Source: Cudoniella acicularis
Lineage: Eukaryota > Ascomycota > Leotiomycetes > Helotiales > Helotiaceae
Assembly (NCBI GenBank): GCA_013054445.1
Contig: JAAMPI010001135.1
Span: 1 to 19,053, forward strand
DNA length: 19,053 nucleotides
Direction: 5' to 3'
A program made the position numbers and the translations under genes. Positions 10,358-19,053 of this stretch are shown here, piece after piece; the first letter of the stretch is position 1; each line of letters opens with the position of its first letter. Below the pieces are notes generated by a model that saw only the letters and a program-made list of their open reading frames with translations, was not told where the DNA came from and made no database searches.

Positions 10358-10880
10358 ATGTGCTCCGGGACCACGCAAAAGAGTATCGCAAGGCACTTGG
10401 AGAGTCTTGATCGAGGTGAGCATTACGAGATACTGGGGAAAGCGCTCGTTTTCTTCAGTAGTCCCGAGTTTGCAGACAGAGAGTTCAAAGCCTCAAGACT
10501 CGCATTCCAAGCTGCCAACACGAGAGTTTGCTTCAGCGGCATCTTTCTAGCGCGCAGGCTGGGGACCTGGGGAGCCAACTGCTGCTAAATTTAGCCTGGT
10601 TGCGCCAAATTCTGACGACGCGCACACAGTATTATTGGCTTGCGAGAACGAGGCTTTGGAGTCAGCAGCTGTGGCGAAGACAAAGCGAAAGAAATGTGCA
10701 GTAACATTGCAGAGAACAATCGTCAGGAACAAAGAACTGGAAGATGAATTCTCTGACTCTGCTGAATATCCCGCCGGTCAAAGGCGTTACCCAAGGTTTG
10801 CGCGGATCTCTTGCTCCAATGTTTCACGATGGCGTTCTCCGAAACTTAAATGTGAGCCAGCCAGTACTTCAGATCTTTGA
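10358..10880 (+). CDS. Doubtful small hypothetical protein, two exons
   Basis: I do not recognise this protein. An ATG at 10358 opens 19 codons that reach CGAG/GTGAGC at 10415/10416. An acceptor (GCGCAG) at 10557 would join it in frame to a 106-codon stretch ending in TGA at 10878-10880. The product would be about 126 aa, fairly polar, with a basic KTKRKK stretch and no signal peptide or membrane helix. The intron would be 142 bp, much longer than the 48-86 bp of the other genes here, and I see no conserved motif. It may be chance, part of the chitin synthase upstream region, or an orphan gene. Confidence 0.15.
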
Positions 10881-11290
10881 CAGTTTGATTCTTAAATGCA
10901 CATAATAGGGGATTTCGTACTTCGTAAGAACCGCACCGTAACGGCAGCAAATCAAGTATTCAACCCCCTATAAAAAAAAACTTGCGGCGCACACCATGTA
11001 CAGGCAGTCATCTTCTGAGTTCTGAAGCCTGAGTGTCTGTTTAGCTTGCACTGCCGCATCGATATTACAGGGGTGGATTCGCTTTCACCTAAAACATTAC
11101 AAGCGAACCCGTGAATCAGCACCTGGGGCACCTTTTCGAGCTCACGACTTCTTCTCAGCTCCGTCAAAGACAGTAACAATACCGCTACGGCTGCGGAATC
11201 ACCTCACATTCTACTTCCCTAAAGCCAGCCCTTTCCCAACTCTTATTCTTCTGCCCTCTCGACGACGGCATACTTGTAACGATCGCGTGG

Positions 11291-11311
11291 ATGACGATCG
11301 CCAGACCCTGA
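11291..11311 (+). other. Possible 6-codon upstream ORF before chitin synthase
   Basis: ATG to TGA encodes only six residues (MTIARP), 161 bases before the chitin synthase start. It matters only if the transcript begins upstream of it, which the sequence does not show. Confidence 0.2.
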
Positions 11312-11472
11312 TTCTTTCCTGGCATAATCCAACCTCGCCCTGTCTCCTTTTTTCTTACAACCTCCAACACTGTTGGGACTATCCATCAAGCGCACAACGA
11401 GACCACAACAATATCGCATCAATCGAGATCCATAGCACGCCGAGCTCCTGATCCTAATACCGGCCTTCCATC

Positions 11473-14372
11473 ATGGCCCATTACTCCGGTAATCAAGGTT
11501 TCGACGAACACAGTCTTCAGGATCTTCCCCCTGGCGGCGGCGGTGTAAGTGATCGAGCAATCTAGCTATTTGCATCTCTAACCCATCATGTTAGTATCAT
11601 CTGCCACCGCAAGATGACGAGGAAGGAAACCAACCTCTTCTTAATGCTGCCCCTGGAGCCGGTCCCTTCGCCAGCCCGTACGACGGTCAATCCAACCTCC
11701 GAACTGGCACTCCTCCAGTGCGACCAGTATCAGCATACAGTCTTACAGAGTCTTACGCACCAGGTGCCTCATCCGCACCTTATAGCAACGAATATGGCGG
11801 AGGTTCAACTGCTTATAATCAACCATTTGATGCCCCTTATCGGTCAACCTCTCCCTACTCTCGCGCGGACACAGACTCGACCGAGGCCTGGAAGCAGAGA
11901 CAGGCTCCTAACCCTGGGGGTCTGAAGCGTTATGCAACCAGGAAAGTAAAGCTCGTCCAGGGCACCGTTTTGAGCATTAACCATCCTGTACCGTCCGCCA
12001 TAAAGAACGCCATTCAAGCAAAATACAGACAAGAAGCTGAAGGGACCAGCAGCGAGGAATTCACTCACATGCGATACACTGCTGCTACTTGTGATCCGGA
12101 CGACTTCACTCTAAAGAATGGCTACAATTTACGACCAGCGATGTACAATCGCCATACGGAATTGCTCATCGCCGTCACATATTATAACGAGGACAAGACA
12201 TTGACGGCTAGGACGCTTCATGGTGTGATGCAGAACATTCGCGATATTGTAAATCTCAAAAAGTCTGATTTCTGGAATGTTGGTGGTCCCGCCTGGCAAA
12301 AGATCGTAGTCTGCCTTGTCTTCGATGGACTCGACGCCTGCGACAAGAATACGCTTGATGTGCTGGCTACAATCGGAATTTACCAAGATGGCGTCATGAA
12401 GAGAGATATTGATGGAAAGGAGACTGTTGCCCATATTTTCGAATACACCACCCAGCTGTCAGTAACCGCGAATCAGCAGCTAGTTCGTCCCACCGATGAA
12501 GGCCCTAGCACTCTCCCCCCTGTGCAGATGATGTTCTGCTTGAAGCAAAAAAACAGCAAGAAGATCAACTCCCATCGATGGCTCTTCAATGCCTTTGGTC
12601 GTCTTCTGAACCCTGAAGTTTGCATTCTTCTCGACGCGGGAACCAAGCCTGGGCCGAAGTCACTCCTCTCTCTTTGGGAAGGGTTCTATAACGATAAAGA
12701 TCTTGGCGGAGCTTGTGGTGAGATTCATGCCATGTTGGGTAAGGGCGGCAAGAATTTGCTCAATCCACTGGTCGCGGCTCAAAATTTCGAATACAAGATC
12801 AGTAATATTCTCGACAAACCCCTTGAGAGCTCTTTCGGGTATGTCAGTGTTTTACCCGGTGCCTTCTCGGCCTACCGCTTCCGAGCAATCATGGGACGAC
12901 CTCTAGAACAATATTTCCATGGTGACCACACACTGTCAAAAAAGCTTGGCAAGAAAGGTATTGAAGGAATGAACATCTTCAAGAAAAACATGTTTTTGGC
13001 CGAGGGACAGAATTCTTTGCTTTGAGTTGGTTGCGAAGGCTGGATCGAAATGGCACTTGACTTATATCAAAGCTGCTAAAGGAGAAACGGATGTACCCGA
13101 AGGAGCTCCTGAGTTTATCGGCCAGCGTCGAAGATGGCTCAATGGTTCATTTGCCGCTAGCATGTACGCCATCATGCACTTTGGTCGGATGTGAGTATCT
13201 AATGACTGCAAGCGACAACTGTCAAATCTAACTAACTCTTAATAGGTACAAGAGTGGTCACAATCTTGTCCGCATGTTCTTTTTCCATATCCAGCTGCTT
13301 TACAATACCTTCAGTGTCTTCCTCTCCTGGTTTATGCTGGCATCCTTCTGGTTGACAACTACTGTTATCATGGACTTGGTCGGAAATCCTGACGTCGAAA
13401 CTGGGAAACATGGCTGGCCATTTGGCGATACTGCATCTCCCATTGTCAACACGGTCCTCAGATACCTATACCTAGCATTCTTGGGTCTACAATTCATTCT
13501 TGCTCTCGGCAACAGACCAAAAGGATCCCGGCTCACTTACATTATATCTTTCGTTGTCTTTGGCTTCATCAATGCCTACCTCATCGCTCTCTCCATGTAT
13601 TTGGCAATCACTGGTATATATGAAGCAACGCACGGCAGTGGTGCCACTGCTATCAACACCAGCAGTACGAGTGCTTTTTTTACAAGTTTCTTCGGGCCAA
13701 ACAGTGGAGGAATTATCATCATCGCTCTACTTGCTACCTTCGGACTTTACTTTGTAGCCTCGTTCATGTACCTTGACCCTTGGCACATGTTCACCTCATT
13801 TGGCCAATACCTCCTACTAATGTCTTCCTACATCAATATTCTTATGGTGTATGCCTTCAGTAATTGGCACGATGTCTCATGGGGCACCAAAGGTTCTGAC
13901 AAGGCCGAGGCACTTCCCTCGGCGCAAACAACAAAGACAGATGGCAAGACTGCAGTTATTGAGGAAATAGATCGACCACAAGAAGATATTGACAGCCAAT
14001 TCGAAGCAACGGTGAAGCGTGCCTTACGACCATTTGTACCAGAGGTCGAAGACGAAACGAAGACACTCGAAGATTCGTACAAATCTTTCAGGACTAAGCT
14101 CCTGATATCCTGGATTTTCTCAAATGCTCTTCTCGCAGTCCTTATCACGAGCGATAGTTTTGATTCGTTTGGTTTCGGGGTAAGTGAATTAATAGATCTT
14201 CAATGGTGGATTACATACTTATTCTCTCTTATAGGACAAGGCCACAGTTCGTACTCAAACCTTCTTCCACAGCTTGCTTTGGGCAACGGCTGGCTTGTCA
14301 CTGATCCGATTTATCGGATGCGTGTGGTTTTTGGGACGTTCAGGCATAATGTGCTGCTTCAGCAGACGCTAG
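11473..14372 (+). CDS. Class III-type chitin synthase, frameshifted
   Basis: Plasma-membrane glycosyltransferase that polymerises UDP-GlcNAc into cell wall chitin. Exons are 11473-11544, 11595-13190, 13246-14179 and 14235-14372; introns are 50-55 bp with GTAAGT or GTGAGT donors. The conceptual product is about 912 aa, the usual length. The N-terminus is polar and contains [17 protein letters not shown], familiar from class III enzymes. The catalytic domain has [10 protein letters not shown] (D near 371), QNFEY (near 420), AEDR (near 493-496) and QRRRW (534-538). About seven membrane segments follow, and the tail [10 protein letters not shown] is family-like. At 13004-13006 one extra G breaks the frame inside the AEDR motif, so the raw frame ends in TGA at 13023-13025. 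Removing it gives [11 protein letters not shown] and full conservation to TAG at 14370-14372. The class III call rests on remembered similarity to Neurospora chs-1 and Aspergillus ChsB/ChsG. Confidence 0.93.
13004..13006 (+). other. One-base insertion in the chitin synthase catalytic motif
   Basis: GCC GAG GGA CAG reads A-E-G-Q and leads to a stop nine codons after the E. With two G instead of three the reading is [11 protein letters not shown], the invariant motif of the family. All of the downstream sequence, about 418 codons, is conserved in the restored frame. Confidence 0.88.
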
Positions 14373-14965
14373 GATCTTGTTAGAAACTTCAAAATTTCGT
14401 ATCAAGGACGTAATTTGGTGCATGGGCTCTATCTTGACTCTGAGTTTCTGAGTAAGGAAAGTTGGATGATCTTGCAGGACTGTAAGAATAACGGAATATC
14501 GCGGCCTTTGCATTGCACATAATGGCGTTTTAGAAGTTGTGGAACGCTTTCGTTCTGATGTTTGAGTTAAGCCTGAGTTTGGCATGGAAATTGAATACCC
14601 TGAATAAGTTATCATTGAAGTCTTTCTGTGATTCTCTTAAGAGCAAGAAACGAGGTGCACTATGTTCCGGTTGCCCCTGATATCGAAAGTAAGAAAATAG
14701 AGCAAAAATAGATATTCTGAAAAGGGTTTATTACTTGTTATTTGCCACAGAAGCGAGCGTTTAAAATTTGGCGCAGGGCTGATGTGTCATTCAGTTTGAG
14801 GGCTAGGTGCCTATCAAAAGTATCGTTTACAAAAGGCTGTCCAGCCTAGTTTAAAATAGCTTCGTCTAGGCCTCGACTTTCCTCAAACCACCACAATACC
14901 GAAGACACTCACCTCGACCTCAACATCGCATAATATTTCGCGATAATCGCCCCTCCCCCGTCAAA
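14373..14965. other. Intergenic: chitin synthase 3' / ubc12 promoter
   Basis: About 590 bp with no recognisable gene. It must hold the chitin synthase 3' untranslated region and the ubc12 promoter. A/T-rich stretches occur near 14690-14765. The bases just upstream of the ubc12 start (14900-14965) are C-rich with CAAA-type start context. Confidence 0.6.
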
Positions 14966-15727
14966 ATGTTGAAGATATGGACGATGGTATGTTCCTGAAC
15001 TAAAACTTGTCTTGCCTTGCGGCTGTCGGCGACATTTCGCATATCTGCAGGCGCTGATCTCCCGGCAGAAGCAGAAGCAGCAGCAAGATGCCAACGCCGA
15101 TGCTGCTGCAGGAACAAGAAAGAAGAAGGTCACTGCCGCGCAACTGCGAGTCCAAAAAGGTTTTACTTCCTGAGCGTATTGTCATATATCCACGAGGTCT
15201 AACATTATGCGTTTAGATCTCTCCGAACTCTCGCTGCCCAGCACGATGAAGACTGTCTTTAAAGACCCAGACGATCTCCTCAACTTCGAGCTCACTATCG
15301 ATCCCGATGAAGGAATGTACAAAGGAGGGCAATTTCATTTCACTTTCGAAATCAGCCAAGAGTTTCCACATGCCCCCCCAAAAGTCCTTTGCAAGGAGAA
15401 AATCTACCACCCCAACATTGATCTACAGGGCAAAGTGTGCCTTAATATCTTGAGAGAGGACTGGAAGCCAGTGTTAAACCTACAAGCTGTGATTGTTGGC
15501 CTACAGGTATGAATACTGGATCAACCCTTGAGATAGGAACATAGAGCTGACATTTAGCTTTCTAGTTCCTTTTCCTAGAACCCAACGCCTCGGACCCTCT
15601 TAATAAGGAAGCTGCGGAGGACTTGCGGTCAAACAGAGAGGGCTTCAAGCGGAATGTCAGACAGGCTATGGGTGGGGGAATGGTTAGGAACGAGGTTTTC
15701 GACAAGGTATTGAAGACTCGGGATTAG
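14966..15727 (+). CDS. NEDD8-conjugating E2 enzyme Ubc12
   Basis: Accepts NEDD8/Rub1 as a thioester from the E1 (Uba3-Ula1) and transfers it to cullins, which activates SCF-type ubiquitin ligases. Exons are 14966-14986, 15051-15159, 15217-15506 and 15566-15727; introns are 64, 57 and 59 bp. The product is 193 aa, slightly longer than the human 183. The N-terminal docking tail starts MLKIW, followed by a Gln/Ala/Lys-rich linker and [16 protein letters not shown]. The E2 core has [20 protein letters not shown] with active-site Cys118, then EDWKPVLNL and [13 protein letters not shown], all characteristic of Ubc12 and not of ubiquitin E2s. The second intron has an unusual donor, GTTTTA, but the conserved VQK-DLSEL junction supports it. 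The third intron must end at 15565, since an earlier AG at 15557 would break FLFLEPN. Confidence 0.95.
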
Positions 15728-16069
15728 AATGTGGGCAACCTTCGGTGGGCATATACTAGAAGTGCGCGGCTATATGAGCATACGGCATAATGGGGCGTTG
15801 ATTTGGAGGATTCTTGGGAGTAAATACAGTGGTCTCGTGTGTTGCACTGGGGGCGTAGAAAGATGACCCCGCTACCACGCAGCCTTGAGATGGCCTTGAT
15901 ATGTGGATAGAGGGAGGATCATTTAGCAGTGGTCATAGGGCAATAAATCTCTGGTTCTATTCCTTGCCCTGTGCTGCATCTTTTCCATGTCCATGCATCT
16001 ACGACCGTGAGAAAGCCTCTGCTACCCATCGTCGCCTTTTGTCTCTACTTCAACGGTAACGGCGCTGCA

Positions 16070-16144
16070 ATGGTCCCCATATTTATCGTCGGCGAAGTGT
16101 GTCGGGTCTCCGCTCCGTTCTCGGCAGAGCTTGAATTTTTCTAA
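16070..16144 (+). other. 24-codon upstream ORF before ilv5
   Basis: ATG at 16070 to TAA at 16142-16144, ending 75 bases before the ilv5 start. Its N-terminal part (MVPIFIVGEV) is rich in Val and Ile. It overlaps the CCG-N4-CGG site, so it is probably promoter DNA and translated only if transcription starts well upstream. Confidence 0.2.
16115..16124. promoter_or_regulatory. Leu3/LeuB-type site CCG-N4-CGG upstream of ilv5
   Basis: CCGTTCTCGG lies 95 bp before the ilv5 ATG. Zn2Cys6 regulators of the Leu3/LeuB type bind CCG-N4-CGG and control branched-chain amino acid genes in yeast and Aspergillus. The match is to the core only, not to the full yeast CCGGNNCCGG palindrome. By chance such a core occurs about once per 4 kb, so position and target gene are what make it plausible. 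Confidence 0.5.
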
Positions 16145-16219
16145 ACGGTCAGTCACATTCTCCACAAAACACCATCACACTTCCTTTTTCTCAAGCAACA
16201 ACTCCACTCAATCATAAAA

Positions 16220-17634
16220 ATGGCCTCTCGCACATTCTCCAGAGCCCTCCGCTCGCCATTGGCAAGACAGCTCAGCGCACCCGCTCGCCGTACCTTTGTG
16301 TCTGCTATCAATGCCTCCTCGAGACCTGTGGCCCGCGCTGCCGTTGCATCAGCTCAACAATCTCGCGGTGTCAAGACAATTGACTTTGCCGGCGTCAAAG
16401 AGGATGTTTACGGTATGCTACTTGATCTCACCTTTATTTATATGCAGTTCTAATTTGTTCTCAGAGAGAGCCGACTGGCCCGCTGCCAAGCTTCAGGTAA
16501 ATTTCTGTTCACCGCAACATGCCTCGAATGAATGAGTGGGAGGCTGATCTGGGCATAGGACTACTTCAAAAATGACACAATGGCGATCATAGGATACGGC
16601 TCGCAGGGTCATGCCCAATCATTGAACATGCGTGACCAGGGTCTCAACGTCGTAGTCGGTGTACGAAAGAATGGTCAATCATGGAAGGATGCTCAACAGG
16701 ATGGTTGGGTCCCAGGCAAGAACCTCTTTGAGGTTGATGAAGCTATTTCCAAGGGCACCATTATCATGAACTTACTCAGTGATGCTGCCCAGAGTGAAAC
16801 TTGGCCAGCAATCAAACCCCAAATCACCAAGGGAAAGGTAAATAGAGTGATCCTTTTTGCGACTCATTCTTTACTGACTTTTGAAGACCCTCTACTTCTC
16901 CCATGGTTTCTCCCCCGTCTTCAAGAACCAGACTAAGGTCGATGTTCCTGAGGATGTGGATGTTATCCTTGTTGCACCAAAGGGCTCTGGTCGAACTGTC
17001 CGAACCCTGTTCCGCGAAGGTCGTGGTATCAACTCGTCCATTGCTGTATTCCAAGATGTGACTGGCAAGGCCAAGGAGAAGGCTATTGCTCTCGGTGTTG
17101 GAGTTGGCAGCGGTTATCTGTATGAGACTACCTTTGAAAAAGAAGTCTACTCCGACTTATACGGCGAGCGTGGTTGTTTGATGGGAGGTATCCACGGCAT
17201 GTTCCTTGCCCAATATGAAGTTCTCCGTGAGCAAGGTCACAGCCCCAGCGAGGCCTTCAATGAGACTGTTGAGGAGGCCACGCAGAGCTTGTATCCTTTG
17301 ATTGGTGCCAATGGCATGGACTGGATGTACGAAGCTTGCTCTACTACCGCTCGCCGTGGTGCCATTGACTGGAGCGGGCGTTTTAAGGATGCTTTGAAAC
17401 CAGTCTTCAACGATTTATACGATTCTGTTAAGACTGGAAAGGAGACCGAGAGATCGCTTACTTTCAACTCCCAACCTGATTACCGTGAGAAGTATGAGGC
17501 TGAGATGAAGGAGATTCGTGATTTAGAGATCTGGAGAGCAGGAAAGGCAGTGCGGTAAGTTGACAATCATTCCTTTAATACAGCAGTGTGCTAATGCTGC
17601 TTACAGCTCTCTCCGTCCTGAGAACCAGAAGTAA
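16220..17634 (+). CDS. Ketol-acid reductoisomerase, mitochondrial (Ilv5)
   Basis: Converts acetolactate and acetohydroxybutyrate to dihydroxy acids using NADPH and Mg2+, the second common step of valine and isoleucine synthesis, in the mitochondrial matrix. Exons are 16220-16412, 16465-16496, 16559-16837, 16887-17554 and 17607-17634; introns are 52, 62, 49 and 52 bp. The product is 399 aa, normal for fungi. The first 50 or so residues are rich in Arg, Ser and Ala without acidic residues, a mitochondrial presequence. The Rossmann motif GYGSQGHAQSLN follows, with VGVRKNG as the NADPH-phosphate region, then LYFSHGFSP, VAPKGSGRTVR and EVYSDLYGERGCLMGGIHGM, which carries metal-binding acidic residues, and ACSTTARRGA. 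The C-terminus RPENQK also fits. The tiny last exon is needed to restore that tail. The ATG context is CATAAAAATGG. Confidence 0.96.
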
Positions 17635-17924
17635 ATGGGGGCTATTTGGTCGGCGGGGGTGTTATTTCTGATTCTGCGGTGAAAATATGGCGCTCTGTAC
17701 TATACTCTATTCCCAAAGGAATTTCGGTATCTCGAATTGCGAAAAGTTTACCTATAGTTTTATTGACTGTTTTTAGCACGTGCCTTTAACTTTTCACTCC
17801 GCAATCGGCATAATTTTTTGGCCCAGACTGCTAATGGTGCTAGTCTACCTCAAAAGTCAATAGCATATTCCGAAACAGCCACGATATCTACTAAGCCAAT
17901 TATTCTTCTACAAATTACGCAAAA
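17635..17924. other. Short intergenic region with a CACGTG box
   Basis: 290 bp between ilv5 and the next gene. It holds the ilv5 3' end and the promoter of the PLP enzyme. A CACGTG at 17777-17782 lies 148 bp before the next ATG. Nothing else is recognised. Confidence 0.5.
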
Positions 17925-19053
17925 ATGACCGATCTGAATAAAACTCACCCTCTAGTCCGCGACTCGATTATTGCCGCGCACGCTTTAATCAAAGAGCATA
18001 TCCATTATACGCCAGTCCTCACAAATGCCACTCTCACCGAGCTTGCATCAACGCCTCAACCCGCCAACGCACTCGCAGATGGACCCTGGGAAGGGCAAGA
18101 ACCGGCAAGGCCGACCATAAGATTATGGTTCAAATGCGAGAATCTGCAAAGAGTGGGGGCGTTTAAAGTGCGGGGTGCATTTCATGCGTTGAAACGATTA
18201 ATGGCTGAAGAAGGGTGGGAGGAAGGCGGTGGTAGGGAAAAAGGTGTTGTTACTCATAGCTCTGGTGTGTTTGCTCTCTGGATTTGCAAGAGATCATGAA
18301 GCTGATTTGAGTGGTCGATTGAAGGCAACCATGCGCAGGCGCTCTCTCTTGCGGCCAGAACAATGGGCATTCCTGCTCATATCGTTATGCCTGCCATCTC
18401 TACACTCTCTAAGATTGCAGCTACGAATGGCTATGGTGCAAATGTCATTTTCAGTGGCAGCACGAGCACAGAGCGGGAAGTCGTTGTTGCGAACGTTATA
18501 AAAGATACGGGTGCACGATTGATACCCCCATACGACCACCCGGATATTATTCTCGGTCAGGGAACTCTAGGGTTAGAGATGCAGGAACAAGTCGAAAGAA
18601 TGATTGCCGCAGGTGGAAAGGGAGTTGAAAAACAAGCAAAGTACAATTTCGCTATCAAGAGCCTAGGAGATGGGGAGGAGAAAGGTCTAGATGCCATAAT
18701 AGCCCCTTGTGGTGGCGGAGGCATGCTTTCCGGCGTAGCCTTAAGTTGTGAAGGCACTGGGATTTCAGTCTTCGGAGCAGAGCCATCTTTTGAAGGCGCA
18801 GACGATTGTAAACGCGGTCTCAAAGCCGGCGAACGCATCAAGACCGTCAAGACCCTCACTATAGCCGATGGCCTCCGAACACCAGTGGGTGCTTACCCCT
18901 GGACTATAATCCACGATAGAAAATTAGTGAAGGGTATGTATAGCGTTACAGAGGAGCAAATCAAGGCGGCTATGAAGCTTGTAATGGAGAGGATGAAGAT
19001 GGTTGTTGAGCCGAGTGCAGTGGTGGGGTTAGCCACGGCACTTTTTAATGAGG
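17925..19053 (+). CDS. PLP enzyme, serine racemase / hydroxyaspartate dehydratase type (partial)
   Basis: Fold-type II pyridoxal-phosphate enzyme that racemises or dehydrates serine, threonine or 3-hydroxyaspartate. Exon 1 is 17925-18264, the intron is 18265-18324 (GTGTGT...AAG, 60 bp), and exon 2 runs open to the window end, so the C-terminus is missing; about 356 aa are visible. The Schiff-base lysine is K81 in VGAFKVRGAF. SSGNHAQA at 112-119 is the substrate/PLP-binding loop, and CGGGGM near 242-247 is the phosphate-binding glycine loop. E266, A272 and D274 in EPSFEGADD line up with the metal site (E210, A214, D216) of human serine racemase, with two extra residues between them. A 20-residue insert before WFKCENL is longer than in the animal enzyme. 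There is no mitochondrial presequence, which argues against biosynthetic threonine deaminase. The exact substrate cannot be told from sequence. Confidence 0.88.

Larger units (their letters stand above)
8453..11472. other. 3-kb divergent intergenic region OPY2 / chitin synthase
   Basis: The two flanking genes point away from each other, so this region must hold both promoters and leaders. Features seen: a GATCAGATCG tandem pair at 9155-9174, a CACGTG box at 10267-10272, a CCCTATAAAA TATA-like stretch near 10966, and pyrimidine-rich tracts near 11228-11260 and 11337-11370, which are common near fungal transcription starts. A doubtful spliced ORF spans 10358-10880 and is listed separately. No other gene is supported. 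Confidence 0.6.
15728..16219. other. Intergenic: ubc12 3' / ilv5 promoter
   Basis: About 490 bp between two genes on the same strand. It contains the CCG-N4-CGG site at 16115-16124 and two small upstream ORFs, at 15987-16010 and 16070-16144. No other gene is seen. The last 40 bases before the ilv5 ATG are A/C-rich, as is common for fungal leaders. Confidence 0.6.

Noticed and set aside
11473..14372. Chitin synthase as an old pseudogene
   Set aside because: Only one break is seen. All splice sites and motifs downstream are intact, which does not fit long decay.
14340..14615. Minus-strand ORF of 91 codons overlapping the chitin synthase end
   Set aside because: It is partly antisense to the conserved last exon, and its translation matches nothing I know.
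17925..19053. Biosynthetic threonine deaminase (Ilv1), a tempting pathway partner beside ilv5
   Set aside because: There is no mitochondrial presequence, and the visible part matches serine racemase-type enzymes in metal-site residues and spacing. The C-terminal ACT region cannot be seen, but the core alone does not favour Ilv1.

Overview
The window looks like the nuclear genome of a filamentous ascomycete (Pezizomycotina, possibly Leotiomycetes; the class is inferred). The genes carry many short GT-AG introns of 48-86 bp. They include a class III-type chitin synthase, a class confined to filamentous fungi. There is also an Opy2-type osmosensing anchor and the Ser/Pro-insert form of Ras found in moulds. 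The left edge (an N at base 5) looks like a contig end. The right edge cuts through a gene.

Layout: 1-4883 holds no gene I can recognise, only low-complexity repeats, one perfect inverted repeat and a pair of CACGTG boxes. 4884-5684 (minus) is a Ras2/RasB-type small GTPase with 2 exons. 5685-7195 is its upstream region plus the 3' side of the next gene. 7196-8452 (minus) is an Opy2-like single-span membrane anchor. 8453-11472 is a 3-kb region between divergent genes with at most one doubtful small spliced ORF. 11473-14372 (plus) is a 4-exon class III chitin synthase. 14966-15727 (plus) is the NEDD8-conjugating enzyme Ubc12 with 4 exons. 16220-17634 (plus) is mitochondrial ketol-acid reductoisomerase Ilv5 with 5 exons. 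17925-19053 (plus, cut off) is a fold-type II PLP enzyme of the serine racemase / hydroxyaspartate dehydratase type.

The genes are housekeeping or core signalling genes and form no obvious cluster. Ras, Opy2 and chitin synthase all relate to growth, osmotic stress or the cell wall, but that link is thematic only. Ilv5 catalyses the second common step of valine/isoleucine synthesis, and its promoter has a CCG-N4-CGG (Leu3/LeuB-type) site. I found no mobile element, tRNA, rRNA or CRISPR array.

The most important observation is that two conserved genes each contain a one-base insertion in a short homopolymer: A7 in ras, and GGG in the chitin synthase directly in its catalytic motif. Beyond each insertion the other frame stays fully conserved to a proper C-terminus. 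Assembly or sequencing error is the simplest explanation. I see no convincing new biological system here.
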